DNA of 64,000 bases from Pseudomonas chlororaphis (lineage in GTDB: Bacteria; Pseudomonadota; Gammaproteobacteria; Pseudomonadales; Pseudomonadaceae), in the NCBI RefSeq assembly GCF_001921865.1, contig NZ_MSCT01000021.1, forward strand, positions 92,437 to 156,436. The letters are read 5' to 3'. Position numbers and translations under genes: made by a program. The notes under the pieces were generated by a model. That model worked only from the letters and a program-made list of their open reading frames with translations. It did no database searches and was not told the origin of the DNA. Shown here piece after piece: positions 36,359 to 45,415 of this stretch; position 1 is the first letter of the stretch; each line of letters begins with the position of its first letter.

Positions 36359-37167
36359 AGCGGCTTCTCCAGTACGGCGTAGACCACCTGATAGGTCGCC
36401 GGCAGCCCCTGAGTCTGACGAAACTGTTCATAGGCGTCGATCAGGCCCTTGATCCGCGCCCGCCCCGTCAGCCCGCCAGGCCGGCCGGGGTTGAGGTTGT
36501 GCGCGCCCAGGGCCTTGAGCTCATGGGTCAGGCTGCGCACGTCCGGGTAGTGCAGCACATGCGGGCGACTTTCCAGGCTCAGCACGCGCAAACCGCTTGC
36601 CGCGCACAGCTGTTGATAAGTGCCGAACTCGCGAAAGCGGTTCACATGCACCATACCGTCGACCTGACGCCAGCTGTCGCGCAACTCGTACAGCGTACCG
36701 ACGCACAGGCTGGCGAAAGCCAGCACGCCGCCCGGTTTCAGCACCCGCTGCGCCTCGCTGAGGACCGAACGAAAATCCGCGCACCACTGTACCGCCAGGC
36801 TGGAAAAAATCAGCTCGCAACTCTGCCCCTGCAACGGCAGGCGCTCGGCGTCGCCGGCAATGAAGTGCTGCGCTCCGCCCAATGGGCGGGCATGTTCGAG
36901 CATGCCTTCGGCGATATCCAGCGCCAGCCCTTCGCTGGCCAGAAACCGCTCGCTCAACAGACGACTGAAATAACCGGTGCCGCAGCCCATGTCCAGCCAG
37001 CGACCAGGCTCGCGACCCGGCGGCAGGCGGCTCAACAACTCGTTGCCGACATCGCGTTGCAGTTGCGCCACGCTGTCGTAACTCGACGCGGCACGGGAAA
37101 AGGAGGCTGCGACCTGGCGCTTGTCGGGCAAGTTGCCGGGCAGTTGGGGAAGGGACAGATCAGTCAT
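36355..37167 (-). CDS. bioC: Malonyl-ACP O-methyltransferase BioC
   Basis: BioC methylates malonyl-ACP so that the fatty-acid machinery can elongate it to pimeloyl-ACP methyl ester. The 270-residue protein shows the start DKRQVAASFSRAASSYDSVAQLQ and the SAM-binding motif I WLDMGCGTGYFSRLL at about residues 55–69. The start is placed at MTDLSLPQ, eight bases inside the end of bioH. ATG 37179 is the alternative, and neither has a strong Shine-Dalgarno, which suggests coupling to bioH. Confidence 0.95.
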   Translation of the reverse strand: MTDLSLPQLPGNLPDKRQVAASFSRAASSYDSVAQLQRDVGNELLSRLPPGREPGRWLDMGCGTGYFSRLLSERFLASEGLALDIAEGMLEHARPLGGAQHFIAGDAERLPLQGQSCELIFSSLAVQWCADFRSVLSEAQRVLKPGGVLAFASLCVGTLYELRDSWRQVDGMVHVNRFREFGTYQQLCAASGLRVLSLESRPHVLHYPDVRSLTHELKALGAHNLNPGRPGGLTGRARIKGLIDAYEQFRQTQGLPATYQVVYAVLEKPL

Positions 37168-37891
37168 CACCGGACTCATGCAAAAAAGCCTGGATCGCCC
37201 CAGCCACTCCGTGGGGGTCCTCCAGAAGAAACGCGTGACTGGCCTGTTCGATCAGACCAACTTCGACATCGGGCAACAGCGCCAGCAACTCGCCCGCGGC
37301 TTCGGCCGGTACCAGGCCGTCGAGCCCGGCGAACAGATGCAACTGCGGGCCACGAAATGCCTGCAAGGCCGCGCGGGTGTCCAACTGCGCCAACAACTCC
37401 AGGCCAGCCATCAGCACCGGGCCCGAGGTGTGCGGCGCGCCGCCCGATAGCAAGCGCGACAGGCCGCGCGGATCGCCAGAGCCCTGGGCGCACAGCAGGC
37501 CGAAACGCTTGAGGGTGGTGCGCGGGTCGGCGTCGCAGCCGGCCAGAAACCCGTCGAAGGTCTCCTCCGGCATCGCGCTCGACCATTGGGCATGGGCCAC
37601 GAAGCTGGGGTTGCTGGCCAGGGTCAGCAGCCCGCAGCAGCGCTCGCCGCGCCGCGCCGCCAGCTCGGAAGCCAGCATCCCGCCCAGCGACCAGCCGCCG
37701 AGCCAGGCATGCTCCGGCACGCTGGCGTCCAGTTCGGCGAGCCATTCGTTCAGGTCGCGGGACTCCAGCGCCGGCAACGGCTCGATCTCCACCCGCAGGT
37801 GCTCGTCCAGCCCTTGCAGCGCCGCCGCCAAGGGCTCCAGCGGCGATACGCCGAGGCCCCAACCGGGCAACAGAATCAGTCGATCACGCAT
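37160..37891 (-). CDS. bioH: Pimeloyl-ACP methyl ester carboxylesterase BioH
   Basis: BioH removes the methyl group to release pimeloyl-ACP for BioF. The 243-residue alpha/beta hydrolase starts MRDRLILLPGWGLG. It has the nucleophile elbow GGWSLGGML (Ser near residue 79), an Asp in GLDGLVP and a His in EQASHAFLLED. It overlaps bioF by eight bases, so it is translated from the same transcript. In enterics bioH is unlinked. Its inclusion here is the usual Pseudomonas order. Confidence 0.95.
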   Translation of the reverse strand: MRDRLILLPGWGLGVSPLEPLAAALQGLDEHLRVEIEPLPALESRDLNEWLAELDASVPEHAWLGGWSLGGMLASELAARRGERCCGLLTLASNPSFVAHAQWSSAMPEETFDGFLAGCDADPRTTLKRFGLLCAQGSGDPRGLSRLLSGGAPHTSGPVLMAGLELLAQLDTRAALQAFRGPQLHLFAGLDGLVPAEAAGELLALLPDVEVGLIEQASHAFLLEDPHGVAGAIQAFLHESGDD

Positions 37892-39062
37892 GGCTTGGCT
37901 CCGGCCCCAATTCGCTAAAACACTGCGCCAATGCATTCAACAATAGCTGCACCTGAGCCTCGCTGTGGGCCGCGGACAGGGTCACCCGCAAGCGAGCGCT
38001 CCCAGCAGGCACGGTGGGCGGGCGGATCGCGGTGACCATCAGGCCGCGCTCGCGCAGCATCTGCGACAAGCGAATCGCCCGTGCGCTGTCGCCGATCAGG
38101 ATCGGCTGGATCGGCGTGAAACTGTCCATCAGCGTCAGGCCGATCTGCTCGGCGCCCTGGCGGAACTGGCGGATCAGTGTCTGCAAGTGCTCGCGCCGCC
38201 AATGCTCGCTGCGCAGCAGCTCCAGGCTTTTCAGGGTGGCGCAGGCCAAGGCCGGCGGCTGGCTGGTGGTGTAGATATAAGGACGGGCGAACTGCACCAG
38301 GCTTTCGATCAGCTCTTCGCTGCCGGCGACAAAAGCGCCAGCGGTGCCGAACGCCTTGCCGAGAGTCCCGACCAGTACCGGCACATCCTCCTGGCTCAAG
38401 CCGAAGTGCTCGACGATACCGCCACCGTTGGCCCCCAACGGCCCAAAGCCATGGGCGTCGTCGACCATCAGCCAAGCGCCCCTGGCGCGGGTTTCACGGG
38501 CCAGCGCCGGCAGGTCGGCGAGGTCGCCGTCCATGCTGAACACCCCGTCGGTGACCACCAGGGTATTGCCCGTGGCTTTCTCCAGGCGCTTGGCCAGGCT
38601 ATCGGCGTCGTTATGCAGATAGCGGTTGAAACGCGCGCCGGAGAGCAGGCCGGCATCCAGCAGCGAGGCGTGATTGAGACGGTCCTCCAGCACCGTATCG
38701 CCCTGCCCCACCAACGCGGTGACCGCACCGAGGTTGGCCATGTAGCCGGTGGTGAACAGCAACGCGCGCGGACGGCCGGTGAGATCGGCCAGGGCCTCTT
38801 CCAGTTCATGGTGCGGCGTGCTGTGGCCGATCACCAGATGCGAAGCGCCGCCGCCCACACCCCAACGGGATGCGCCAGCGCGCCAGGCTTCGATCACTTG
38901 CGGGTGATTGGCCAGGCCCAGGTAATCGTTGTTGCAGAACGCCAGCAATGGCTGGCCGTCGACCACCACTTGCGGCCCTTGCGGGCTTTCCAGCAGCGGG
39001 CGCTGGCGATAGAGATTTTCGGCGCGACGGGCAGCGAGACGCGCGGCGAGATCGAAAGACAT
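37884..39062 (-). CDS. bioF: 8-amino-7-oxononanoate synthase
   Basis: BioF condenses pimeloyl-ACP with alanine in a PLP-dependent reaction. The 392-residue protein has FCNNDYLGLANHP near residue 42, VTDGVFSMDGDLADLP, DDAHGFGPLG (PLP Asp and His) and LVGTLGKAFGTAGAF with the Schiff-base Lys. It is separated from bioB by 145 bases containing a REP copy. A separate promoter or stabilising hairpin is therefore possible. Confidence 0.97.
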   Translation of the reverse strand: MSFDLAARLAARRAENLYRQRPLLESPQGPQVVVDGQPLLAFCNNDYLGLANHPQVIEAWRAGASRWGVGGGASHLVIGHSTPHHELEEALADLTGRPRALLFTTGYMANLGAVTALVGQGDTVLEDRLNHASLLDAGLLSGARFNRYLHNDADSLAKRLEKATGNTLVVTDGVFSMDGDLADLPALARETRARGAWLMVDDAHGFGPLGANGGGIVEHFGLSQEDVPVLVGTLGKAFGTAGAFVAGSEELIESLVQFARPYIYTTSQPPALACATLKSLELLRSEHWRREHLQTLIRQFRQGAEQIGLTLMDSFTPIQPILIGDSARAIRLSQMLRERGLMVTAIRPPTVPAGSARLRVTLSAAHSEAQVQLLLNALAQCFSELGPEPSHA

Positions 39063-39096
39063 GCAGGCCTCGCAGGCAAGAAAAAAACATCATCCG

Positions 39097-39118
39097 TGTA
39101 GGAGCGAGGCTGGCCGCC
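39097..39118. repeat. REP copy between bioB and bioF
   Basis: TGTAGGAGCGAGGCTGGCCGCC is a REP-family sequence. A partner fragment GGCCTCTCCTACAG lies near 39183–39196, so the two could pair across the 145-base gap in the bio transcript. Confidence 0.55.
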
Positions 39119-39207
39119 AAGGGTTCACCGCGTGAGCCAAGAACACAGAGGTGCCTGGATCGCGGGTAATCGAGCGTCGACCGGCCTCTCCTACAGAGGA
39201 AGCAGAG

Positions 39208-40263
39208 TCAGACAGCGGCGTTGTAGAACTGCTCGCTGCTCTTCTGCTCCACCAGCGCCTGCTCGATGGCCGCCTGATGCACCTCGTCGGCGTGCTCTTC
39301 GCGGGCTTCGGGCTGGATACCCAGGCGCGCGAACAGTTGCATGTCCTTGTCGGCCTGCGGGTTGGCAGTGGTCAGCAGTTTGTCGCCGTAGAAAATCGAG
39401 TTGGCGCCGGCGAAGAACGCCAGGGCCTGCATCTGCTCGTTCATCGCCTCGCGGCCGGCGGACAGGCGCACATGGGATTGCGGCATCAGGATGCGGGCCA
39501 CCGCGAGCATGCGGATAAAGTCGAACGGGTCGACGTTGTCGGCGTTTTCCAGCGGGGTGCCGGCGACTTTCACCAGCATGTTGATCGGCACCGACTCCGG
39601 GTGCTCCGGCAGGTTGGCCAGTTGGATCAGCAGGCCGGCGCGGTCATCAAGGGACTCGCCCATGCCGAGGATGCCGCCGGAGCAGATCTTCATCCCGGCA
39701 TCGCGCACGTAGGCCAGGGTCTGCAAGCGCTCGCCGTAGGTGCGGGTGGTGATGATGTTGCCGTAGAACTCCGGCGAGGTGTCGAGGTTGTGGTTGTAGT
39801 AGTCCAGGCCGGCCTTGGCCAGCGCTTCGGTCTGGTCCTGATCCAGGCGGCCGAGGGTCATGCAGGTTTCCAGGCCCATGGCCTTCACCCCTTTGACCAT
39901 TTCCAGCACGTAGGGCATGTCTTTGGCCGACGGATGCTTCCACGCCGCGCCCATGCAGAAGCGGGTCGAACCGATGGCCTTGGCGCGCGCGGCCTCCTCG
40001 AGGACCTTCTGCACTTCCATCAGCTTTTCTTTTTCCAGGCCGGTGTTGTAGTGGCCGGACTGCGGACAATATTTGCAATCTTCCGGGCAGGCGCCGGTCT
40101 TGATCGACAACAGGGTGGAAACCTGGACGCGGTTGGCGTCGAAATGCGCGCGGTGCACGGTCTGCGCCTGGAACAGCAAGTCATTGAACGGCTGGACGAA
40201 CAGGGCTTTGACTTCAGCCAAAGTCCAGTCATGACGCAGAGTGGCGGTGGTGCTGGCGCTCAT
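39208..40263 (-). CDS. bioB: Biotin synthase
   Basis: BioB inserts sulfur into dethiobiotin. The 351-residue radical SAM enzyme has GACPEDCKYCPQSG (C59, C63, C66 for the 4Fe-4S cluster), YYNHNLDTSPEFY and the conserved cysteines and Arg that bind the sacrificial 2Fe-2S cluster. AAGGA precedes the ATG. It heads the minus-strand bio operon and is divergent from comF across 91 bases. Confidence 0.98.
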   Translation of the reverse strand: MSASTTATLRHDWTLAEVKALFVQPFNDLLFQAQTVHRAHFDANRVQVSTLLSIKTGACPEDCKYCPQSGHYNTGLEKEKLMEVQKVLEEAARAKAIGSTRFCMGAAWKHPSAKDMPYVLEMVKGVKAMGLETCMTLGRLDQDQTEALAKAGLDYYNHNLDTSPEFYGNIITTRTYGERLQTLAYVRDAGMKICSGGILGMGESLDDRAGLLIQLANLPEHPESVPINMLVKVAGTPLENADNVDPFDFIRMLAVARILMPQSHVRLSAGREAMNEQMQALAFFAGANSIFYGDKLLTTANPQADKDMQLFARLGIQPEAREEHADEVHQAAIEQALVEQKSSEQFYNAAV

Positions 40264-40354
40264 GGGCGGTTCCTTGATTATGCTTGGCAGGCTGGCGTGG
40301 GAAGGGAATACCCACAGCCACGACACGGATGTTCGGCATATTTAAGGAAGCGCC

Positions 40355-41095
40355 ATGCACTGTCAACCCAAATACCAAGGACCGGTTTACATCTGGTTAA
40401 AAAACAAACAAATCTGTTTACTTTGCGACGAATCCACCGACACGCCCCAGCCCATCTGTACCGCCTGCGAAACCGAATTGCCGTGGCTCGGCGAGCAGTG
40501 CCAGATCTGCGCCCTGCCCCTGCCCATGGCCGGCCTGACCTGCGGCGAGTGCCTCAAGCGGCCGCCGGCTTTCGCCCGGGTGGTGACGCCCTGGCGTTAT
40601 GGGTTCCCGGTGGACAGCCTGGTCAGCCGTTTCAAGCACAACGGAAAATGGCCCTTTGGCCGTCTGTTGGCCGAACTTCTCGCGCAATCCCTGCTACATC
40701 GCTTCATCGAAGACCTGCCACGCCCCGACGCCCTGCTGCCGGTGCCCCTGGCCAGCCAGCGCCTGCGCCAGCGTGGCTACAACCAGGCCGCGATGCTCGC
40801 GCATTGGCTGAGCGAGATCCTGCATATCCCCTGGGACGAAAGCGTATTGCAGCGCATCCAGGACACGCCGCCACAGCAAGGCCTGGATGCCCAGGCGCGG
40901 CAACGCAACCTGCGCCATGCTTTTGCCCTGACGCCGGGCGCACCGGTCGCGGGCCGGCACCTGGCACTGGTGGACGACGTACTGACCACCGGCGCGACGG
41001 CCCACGCCCTGGCACGGCTGCTGCTCAGGGCCGGGGCGCGACGGGTCGACGTGTATTGCCTGGCACGCACGCCGAAACCCGGCGCACCCGACTGA
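40355..41095 (+). CDS. ComF-family phosphoribosyltransferase-like protein
   Basis: The 246-residue protein has an N-terminal zinc-ribbon region with paired cysteines (CLLC, CTAC, CQIC, and a further CGEC) and a type I PRTase fold with the PRPP loop LALVDDVLTTGATAHALA near residue 210. ComF proteins are needed for DNA uptake in competent bacteria and interact with DNA-import helicases. A direct role here is inferred from family. AAGGAAG precedes the start. Confidence 0.9.
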   Translation: MHCQPKYQGPVYIWLKNKQICLLCDESTDTPQPICTACETELPWLGEQCQICALPLPMAGLTCGECLKRPPAFARVVTPWRYGFPVDSLVSRFKHNGKWPFGRLLAELLAQSLLHRFIEDLPRPDALLPVPLASQRLRQRGYNQAAMLAHWLSEILHIPWDESVLQRIQDTPPQQGLDAQARQRNLRHAFALTPGAPVAGRHLALVDDVLTTGATAHALARLLLRAGARRVDVYCLARTPKPGAPD

Positions 41096-41159
41096 ACTTG
41101 ACTCTCGGCCCTCAAACCGCACACTCCCTGTCCATCCCCAGCGCGCAAAGCATCCAGCC

Positions 41160-41924
41160 ATGTCCCTGCCTACCTTGTTGACCCAGCACATCGTCCGCCG
41201 CCCGCAGCGCATTGCCCTGCTGCAACACATCGCCGAGCAGGGCTCGATCACCCGCGCGGCGAAAAGCGCGGGCTTGAGCTACAAGGCCGCCTGGGACGCC
41301 ATCGACGAGTTGAACAACCTGGCGCAAAAGCCTTTGGTCGAACGCAGTGTCGGCGGCAAGGGCGGCGGCGGCGCCCGGCTTTCCACCGAGGGCGAGCGGG
41401 TGCTGCGTCTCTACCAGCGCCTGCAAGCCTTGCAGGCCCAGGTGCTGGAAGCGGCGGAAGACGCCGCCGACCTCGACCTGCTGGGACGCCTGATGCTGCG
41501 CACCAGCGCCCGTAACCAGTTGCACGGCACGGTGCTGGCCGTCGCAGCCCAGGGCCGCAACGACCTGGTGCGCCTGGCACTGGCCGCGGACCTGGTCGTC
41601 CAGGCGCAGATCACCCACGACAGCACCCTGCGCCTGGAGCTGGAGCCCGGCACCGAGGTGGTCGCGCTGATCAAGGCCGGCTGGCTGGAATTGCTCGCCG
41701 GCGAACAGCCCGCAACACCTGGACACAATTGTTTGCAAGGCACCCTGGAGGAAATCCTCGATGCCGAGGACGGCCCCAGCGAACTGCGGATCGTCCTGCC
41801 CAGCGGCCAGACGCTCTGCGCCCTGGCCGAACCGCTGCAACTGAGAACGCTCGGCTTGAGCGCCGGAAAACCCGTGCGCGTGCAGTTCTCACCGTCCAAC
41901 GTGCTGCTCGGCACACCGCTGTAA
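41160..41924 (+). CDS. modE: Molybdate-responsive regulator ModE
   Basis: ModE represses molybdate uptake genes and activates molybdoenzyme genes when bound to molybdate. The 254-residue protein has a winged helix-turn-helix (RIALLQHIAEQGSITRAAKSAGLSYKAAWDAIDEL is the HTH stretch, residues about 17–51) and two TOBE/Mop domains (SARNQLHGTVLAV and GHNCLQGTLEEIL). It is orphaned here: no modABC transport genes lie near. The MOSC-domain gene 15 kb away is the only other possible molybdenum-related gene in the window. Confidence 0.93.
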   Translation: MSLPTLLTQHIVRRPQRIALLQHIAEQGSITRAAKSAGLSYKAAWDAIDELNNLAQKPLVERSVGGKGGGGARLSTEGERVLRLYQRLQALQAQVLEAAEDAADLDLLGRLMLRTSARNQLHGTVLAVAAQGRNDLVRLALAADLVVQAQITHDSTLRLELEPGTEVVALIKAGWLELLAGEQPATPGHNCLQGTLEEILDAEDGPSELRIVLPSGQTLCALAEPLQLRTLGLSAGKPVRVQFSPSNVLLGTPL

Positions 41925-42168
41925 ACCCGCCCGAATGGGGCCGGTCGCGATGCAGGCGCCGCTCCTGCAACCGCAGGAGGTCCTGCGGACCTGGCGCAGC
42001 CTGCGGCAGCGGCAACAAAGACCACAGATCCCTCTGTAGCCGCTCGATCCGGGCGGCATTCCAACACAGCGGGCGCGCTCTTGCAGGCGGTACACAAGGC
42101 TCAACGCTGCAACATGTTCGTCATCGACGCTGATTAAGGTGGCTGCAAAAACCTGCAGGGAGCCTGTG

Positions 42169-44070
42169 ATGAGCCTATTAGAAGAAGATCAACCCACCGA
42201 CCTCGAGAAGATGGTCGGCCTCAGCCGCCGTGGTTTCATCAGTGCCGGCGCCCTGTGCGGCGCGGCCATGTTTCTCGGCGGCAACCTGCTGAGCCGCAGC
42301 GTGCTGGCCGCCAGTGTCAGCGCCGGCTCCAGCAAGCTGCTGGGCTTTGAAGGCATTGCCGCCGCCACCAGCGACAGCATCACCTTGCCGCCGGGCTACA
42401 AGTCCTCGGTCCTGATCAGCTGGGGCCAGCCCCTGCAGAAGAACGGCCCGGCCTTCGACCCGAGCGGCAATGGCACCGCCGCCGCCCAGGAAGTCCAGTT
42501 CGGCGACAACAACGACGGCATGAGCCTGTTCGCCTTCCCGGACGACAGGAACCGGGCGCTGATGGCGATCAACAACGAATACACCAACTACCGCTACCTC
42601 TACCCCCACGGCGGCATGCCGCAATCGGCCGAAGACGTGCGCAAGGCCTTGGCCAGCGAAGGCGTGTCGGTGATCGAGGTGCAGCGGCGCAACGGCCAGT
42701 GGCAGTTCGTCCAGGGCTCGCGCTACAACCGGCGCATCCACGGCAACGCGAAACTGCGCCTGAGCGGCCCCGCTGCTGGCCACGCGCTGATGAAAACCAG
42801 CGCCGACAAGAGCGGCCGCAAAGTCCTCGGCACCTTCCAGAACTGCGCCAACGGCAAGACGCCGTGGGGCACCTACCTGACCTGCGAAGAGAACTTCACC
42901 GACTGCTTCGGCAGCAGCAATGCCCAGCAGAGCTTCGACGCCGCGCAGAAGCGCTACGGTGCCTCGGTGGCCAGCCGCGACATCAACTGGCACCAGCATG
43001 ACCCGCGTTTCGACCTGGCGAAGAACCCCAACGAACTCAACCGTCACGGCTGGGTGGTGGAGATCGACCCGTTCGACCCGCAGTCCACGCCGATCAAGCG
43101 CACCGCCCTGGGCCGCTTCAAGCATGAAAACGCCGCCCTGGCCGAAACCCGCGACGGTCGCGCCGTGGTGTACATGGGCGACGACGAACGTGGCGAGTTC
43201 ATCTACAAGTTCATCAGCCGTGACCGCATCAACCATCGCAACCCCAAGGCCAACCGCGACCTGCTGGACCACGGCACCTTGTATGTGGCGATCTTCGACA
43301 ACGGCGACGGCAACCCGGACCACCCCAAAGGCCAGGGCAAGTGGGTCGAACTCAGCCATGGCAAGAACGGCATCGACGCCAGCAGCGGCTTCGCCGACCA
43401 GGCCGAAGTACTGATCCACGCCCGCCTGGCGGCCAGCGTGGTCAAGGCCACGCGCATGGACCGCCCGGAATGGATCGTGGTCAGCCCGAAAGACGGCCAG
43501 GTCTACTGCACCCTGACCAACAACTCCAAACGCGGCGAAGACGGCCAGCCGGTAGGCGGCCCGAACCCGCGGGAGAAAAACGTCTACGGGCAAATCCTGC
43601 GCTGGCAGACCGCTCGCGGCGACCACGGCTCGATGAACTTCACCTGGGACCTGTTCGTGGTGGCCGGCAACCCGAGCGTGCATGCGGGCCAGCCCAAAGG
43701 CGGCTCGTCGAACATCACCCCGCAGAACATGTTCAACAGCCCCGACGGCCTGGGCTTCGACAAGGCCGGCCGGCTCTGGATCCTCACCGACGGCGACGTC
43801 AGCAACGTTGGCGACTTCGCCGGCATGGGCAACAACCAGATGCTCTGTGCCGACCCCGCCACCGGCGAGATCCGCCGCTTCATGGTCGGACCGGTAGGCT
43901 GCGAAGTCACCGGCATCAGCTTCTCGCCGGACCAGAAGAGCCTGTTCGTGGGCATCCAGCATCCGGGCGAGAACGGCGGATCGACCTTCCCCGAGCACCT
44001 GCCCAACGGCAAGCCGCGCTCCTCGGTGATGGTCATCACCCGGGAAGACGGCGGTATCGTCGGCGCCTGA
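42169..44070 (+). CDS. phoX: Tat-exported PhoX-family phosphatase (DUF839)
   Basis: The 633-residue protein has a twin-arginine signal (SRRGFISAGALC, Arg20–Arg21) and the PhoX beta-propeller with EYTNYRYLYPHGG, CEENFTDC, HQHDPRFD and DGLGFDKAGRLW. PhoX enzymes are calcium/iron alkaline phosphatases of the periplasm. The family also includes uncharacterised members, so activity is inferred. GGGAG precedes the chosen ATG, while a longer in-frame start gives a less typical N-terminus. No convincing Pho box was seen upstream. Confidence 0.85.
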   Translation: MSLLEEDQPTDLEKMVGLSRRGFISAGALCGAAMFLGGNLLSRSVLAASVSAGSSKLLGFEGIAAATSDSITLPPGYKSSVLISWGQPLQKNGPAFDPSGNGTAAAQEVQFGDNNDGMSLFAFPDDRNRALMAINNEYTNYRYLYPHGGMPQSAEDVRKALASEGVSVIEVQRRNGQWQFVQGSRYNRRIHGNAKLRLSGPAAGHALMKTSADKSGRKVLGTFQNCANGKTPWGTYLTCEENFTDCFGSSNAQQSFDAAQKRYGASVASRDINWHQHDPRFDLAKNPNELNRHGWVVEIDPFDPQSTPIKRTALGRFKHENAALAETRDGRAVVYMGDDERGEFIYKFISRDRINHRNPKANRDLLDHGTLYVAIFDNGDGNPDHPKGQGKWVELSHGKNGIDASSGFADQAEVLIHARLAASVVKATRMDRPEWIVVSPKDGQVYCTLTNNSKRGEDGQPVGGPNPREKNVYGQILRWQTARGDHGSMNFTWDLFVVAGNPSVHAGQPKGGSSNITPQNMFNSPDGLGFDKAGRLWILTDGDVSNVGDFAGMGNNQMLCADPATGEIRRFMVGPVGCEVTGISFSPDQKSLFVGIQHPGENGGSTFPEHLPNGKPRSSVMVITREDGGIVGA

Positions 44071-44078
44071 TAGAACGC

Positions 44079-44140
44079 ATCGCGAGCCAGCCCGTTCCTA
44101 CGATTGTCGCCGACCTGTAGGAGCGAGCTGGCTCGTGATA
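44079..44140. repeat. Inverted REP pair between phoX and srkA
   Basis: ATCGCGAGCCAGCCCGTTCCTAC (44079–44101) faces CTGTAGGAGCGAGCTGGCTCG (from 44115). This is a GAGCCAGC variant of the common REP, again as an inverted pair. Confidence 0.8.
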
Positions 44141-44223
44141 GCGTCGCCCAGCCACCACCTCATCCCTCGCCTGCGTTACCATGCCTGGCCGGACGCAGCA
44201 GCCTGCTGCTCGCAGGAGTCAGC

Positions 44224-45198
44224 ATGTCGCACCCGTTTGATAGCCTTACCCCCGATCTGGTCCTCGATGCCGTCGAAAGCCTCGGCTTTCTCAGCGACGC
44301 CCGCGTCCTGGCCCTCAACAGCTACGAAAACCGCGTGTATCAGGTCGGCATCGAAGACAGCGAGCCGCTGATCGCCAAGTTCTACCGCCCGCAGCGCTGG
44401 ACCAACGAAGCGATTCTCGAAGAGCACCGTTTCACCTTCGAACTCGCCGAGTGCGAAGTGCCGGTGGTCGCACCCATGATTTATCAAGGCGAAAGCCTGT
44501 TCGAGCATCAGGGCTTTCGTTTTGCCCTGTTCCCCCGCCGTGGCGGCCGGGCGCCGGAACCCGGCAACCTCGACCAGTTGTACCGCCTCGGGCAATTGCT
44601 CGGCCGCCTGCACGCAGTGGGCGCCACCCGCCCGTTCGAGCATCGCGAAGCGCTGGGGGTGAAGAACTTCGGCCACGACTCGCTGGCCACCCTGCTGGAA
44701 GGCGACTTCATTCCCAGAAGCCTGCTGCCGGCCTACGAATCGGTGGCCCGCGATTTGCTCAAGCGGGTGGAGGAGGTCTACCAGGCCACGCCGCACCAGA
44801 ACATCCGCATGCACGGCGACTGTCACCCCGGCAACATGATGTGCCGCGACGAGGTGTTCCATATCGTCGACCTCGACGACTGCCGCATGGGCCCGGCGGT
44901 GCAGGACCTGTGGATGATGCTCGCCGGCGATCGCCAGGAATGCCTCGGGCAGCTGTCGGAACTGATGGACGGCTACAGCGAATTCCACGACTTCGACCCG
45001 CGCGAACTGGCGCTGATCGAACCGCTGCGCGCCCTGCGCCTGATGCACTACAGCGCCTGGCTGGCGCGGCGCTGGGACGATCCGGCTTTTCCCCGCAGCT
45101 TTCCCTGGTTCGGCAACGAACGTTATTGGGGCGACCAGGTGCTGGCGCTGCGCGAACAGTTGGCGGCGCTGAACGAAGAGCCGTTGAAGCTGTTCTGA
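44224..45198 (+). CDS. srkA: Stress response kinase A (YihE/RdoA)
   Basis: SrkA is a eukaryotic-like Ser/Thr kinase that protects against stress-induced programmed death pathways. The 324-residue protein has the aminoglycoside-phosphotransferase fold with HGDCHPGNMMC (catalytic loop, near residue 198) and VDLDDCRMGPAVQDLWM (metal-binding Asp). GGAG precedes the start. In many gammaproteobacteria it neighbours dsbA; here it sits between phoX and rarD, as in P. aeruginosa PA0486. Confidence 0.93.
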   Translation: MSHPFDSLTPDLVLDAVESLGFLSDARVLALNSYENRVYQVGIEDSEPLIAKFYRPQRWTNEAILEEHRFTFELAECEVPVVAPMIYQGESLFEHQGFRFALFPRRGGRAPEPGNLDQLYRLGQLLGRLHAVGATRPFEHREALGVKNFGHDSLATLLEGDFIPRSLLPAYESVARDLLKRVEEVYQATPHQNIRMHGDCHPGNMMCRDEVFHIVDLDDCRMGPAVQDLWMMLAGDRQECLGQLSELMDGYSEFHDFDPRELALIEPLRALRLMHYSAWLARRWDDPAFPRSFPWFGNERYWGDQVLALREQLAALNEEPLKLF

Positions 45199-45213
45199 AC
45201 CGTCCTGCCTGGA

Positions 45214-45303
45214 CTGTAGGAGCGAGGCTTGCCCGCGATGAACGATAACGCGGACCTGCCTTAAGAACGAGGCGCTCCCTTCGCGGGCACGCCTCGCTCC
45301 TAC
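45214..45303. repeat. Inverted REP pair between srkA and rarD
   Basis: CTGTAGGAGCGAGGCTTGCC (from 45214) faces TCGCGGGCACGCCTCGCTCC (from 45281, ending 45303). Confidence 0.8.
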
Positions 45304-45312
45304 GACAATGGA

Positions 45313-45332
45313 TTGACCGCGGAATCGGTCAA
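45313..45332. promoter_or_regulatory. Dyad and likely promoter of rarD
   Basis: TTGACCG-N6-CGGTCAA (45313–45332) is a perfect 7-bp inverted repeat. A likely promoter, AAGACA (45350–45355) with an 18-base spacer and TACAAT (45374–45379), follows it. The dyad sits about 20 bases upstream of the -35 box, a position typical of activators. The binding protein is unknown. Confidence 0.45.
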
Positions 45333-45415
45333 CCGTGACTACGCCGACAAAGACATAGTCAGACAAATCTCCTTACAATCACTGCCTTTGTTAGCTGCCT
45401 AAGCAAGGACTCTGC

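Noticed and set aside
42100..42140. Possible Pho box upstream of phoX
   Set aside because: Only TCGTCAT-like and GCTGAT-like fragments were seen, with wrong spacing and too many mismatches to the CTGTCAT direct repeat.
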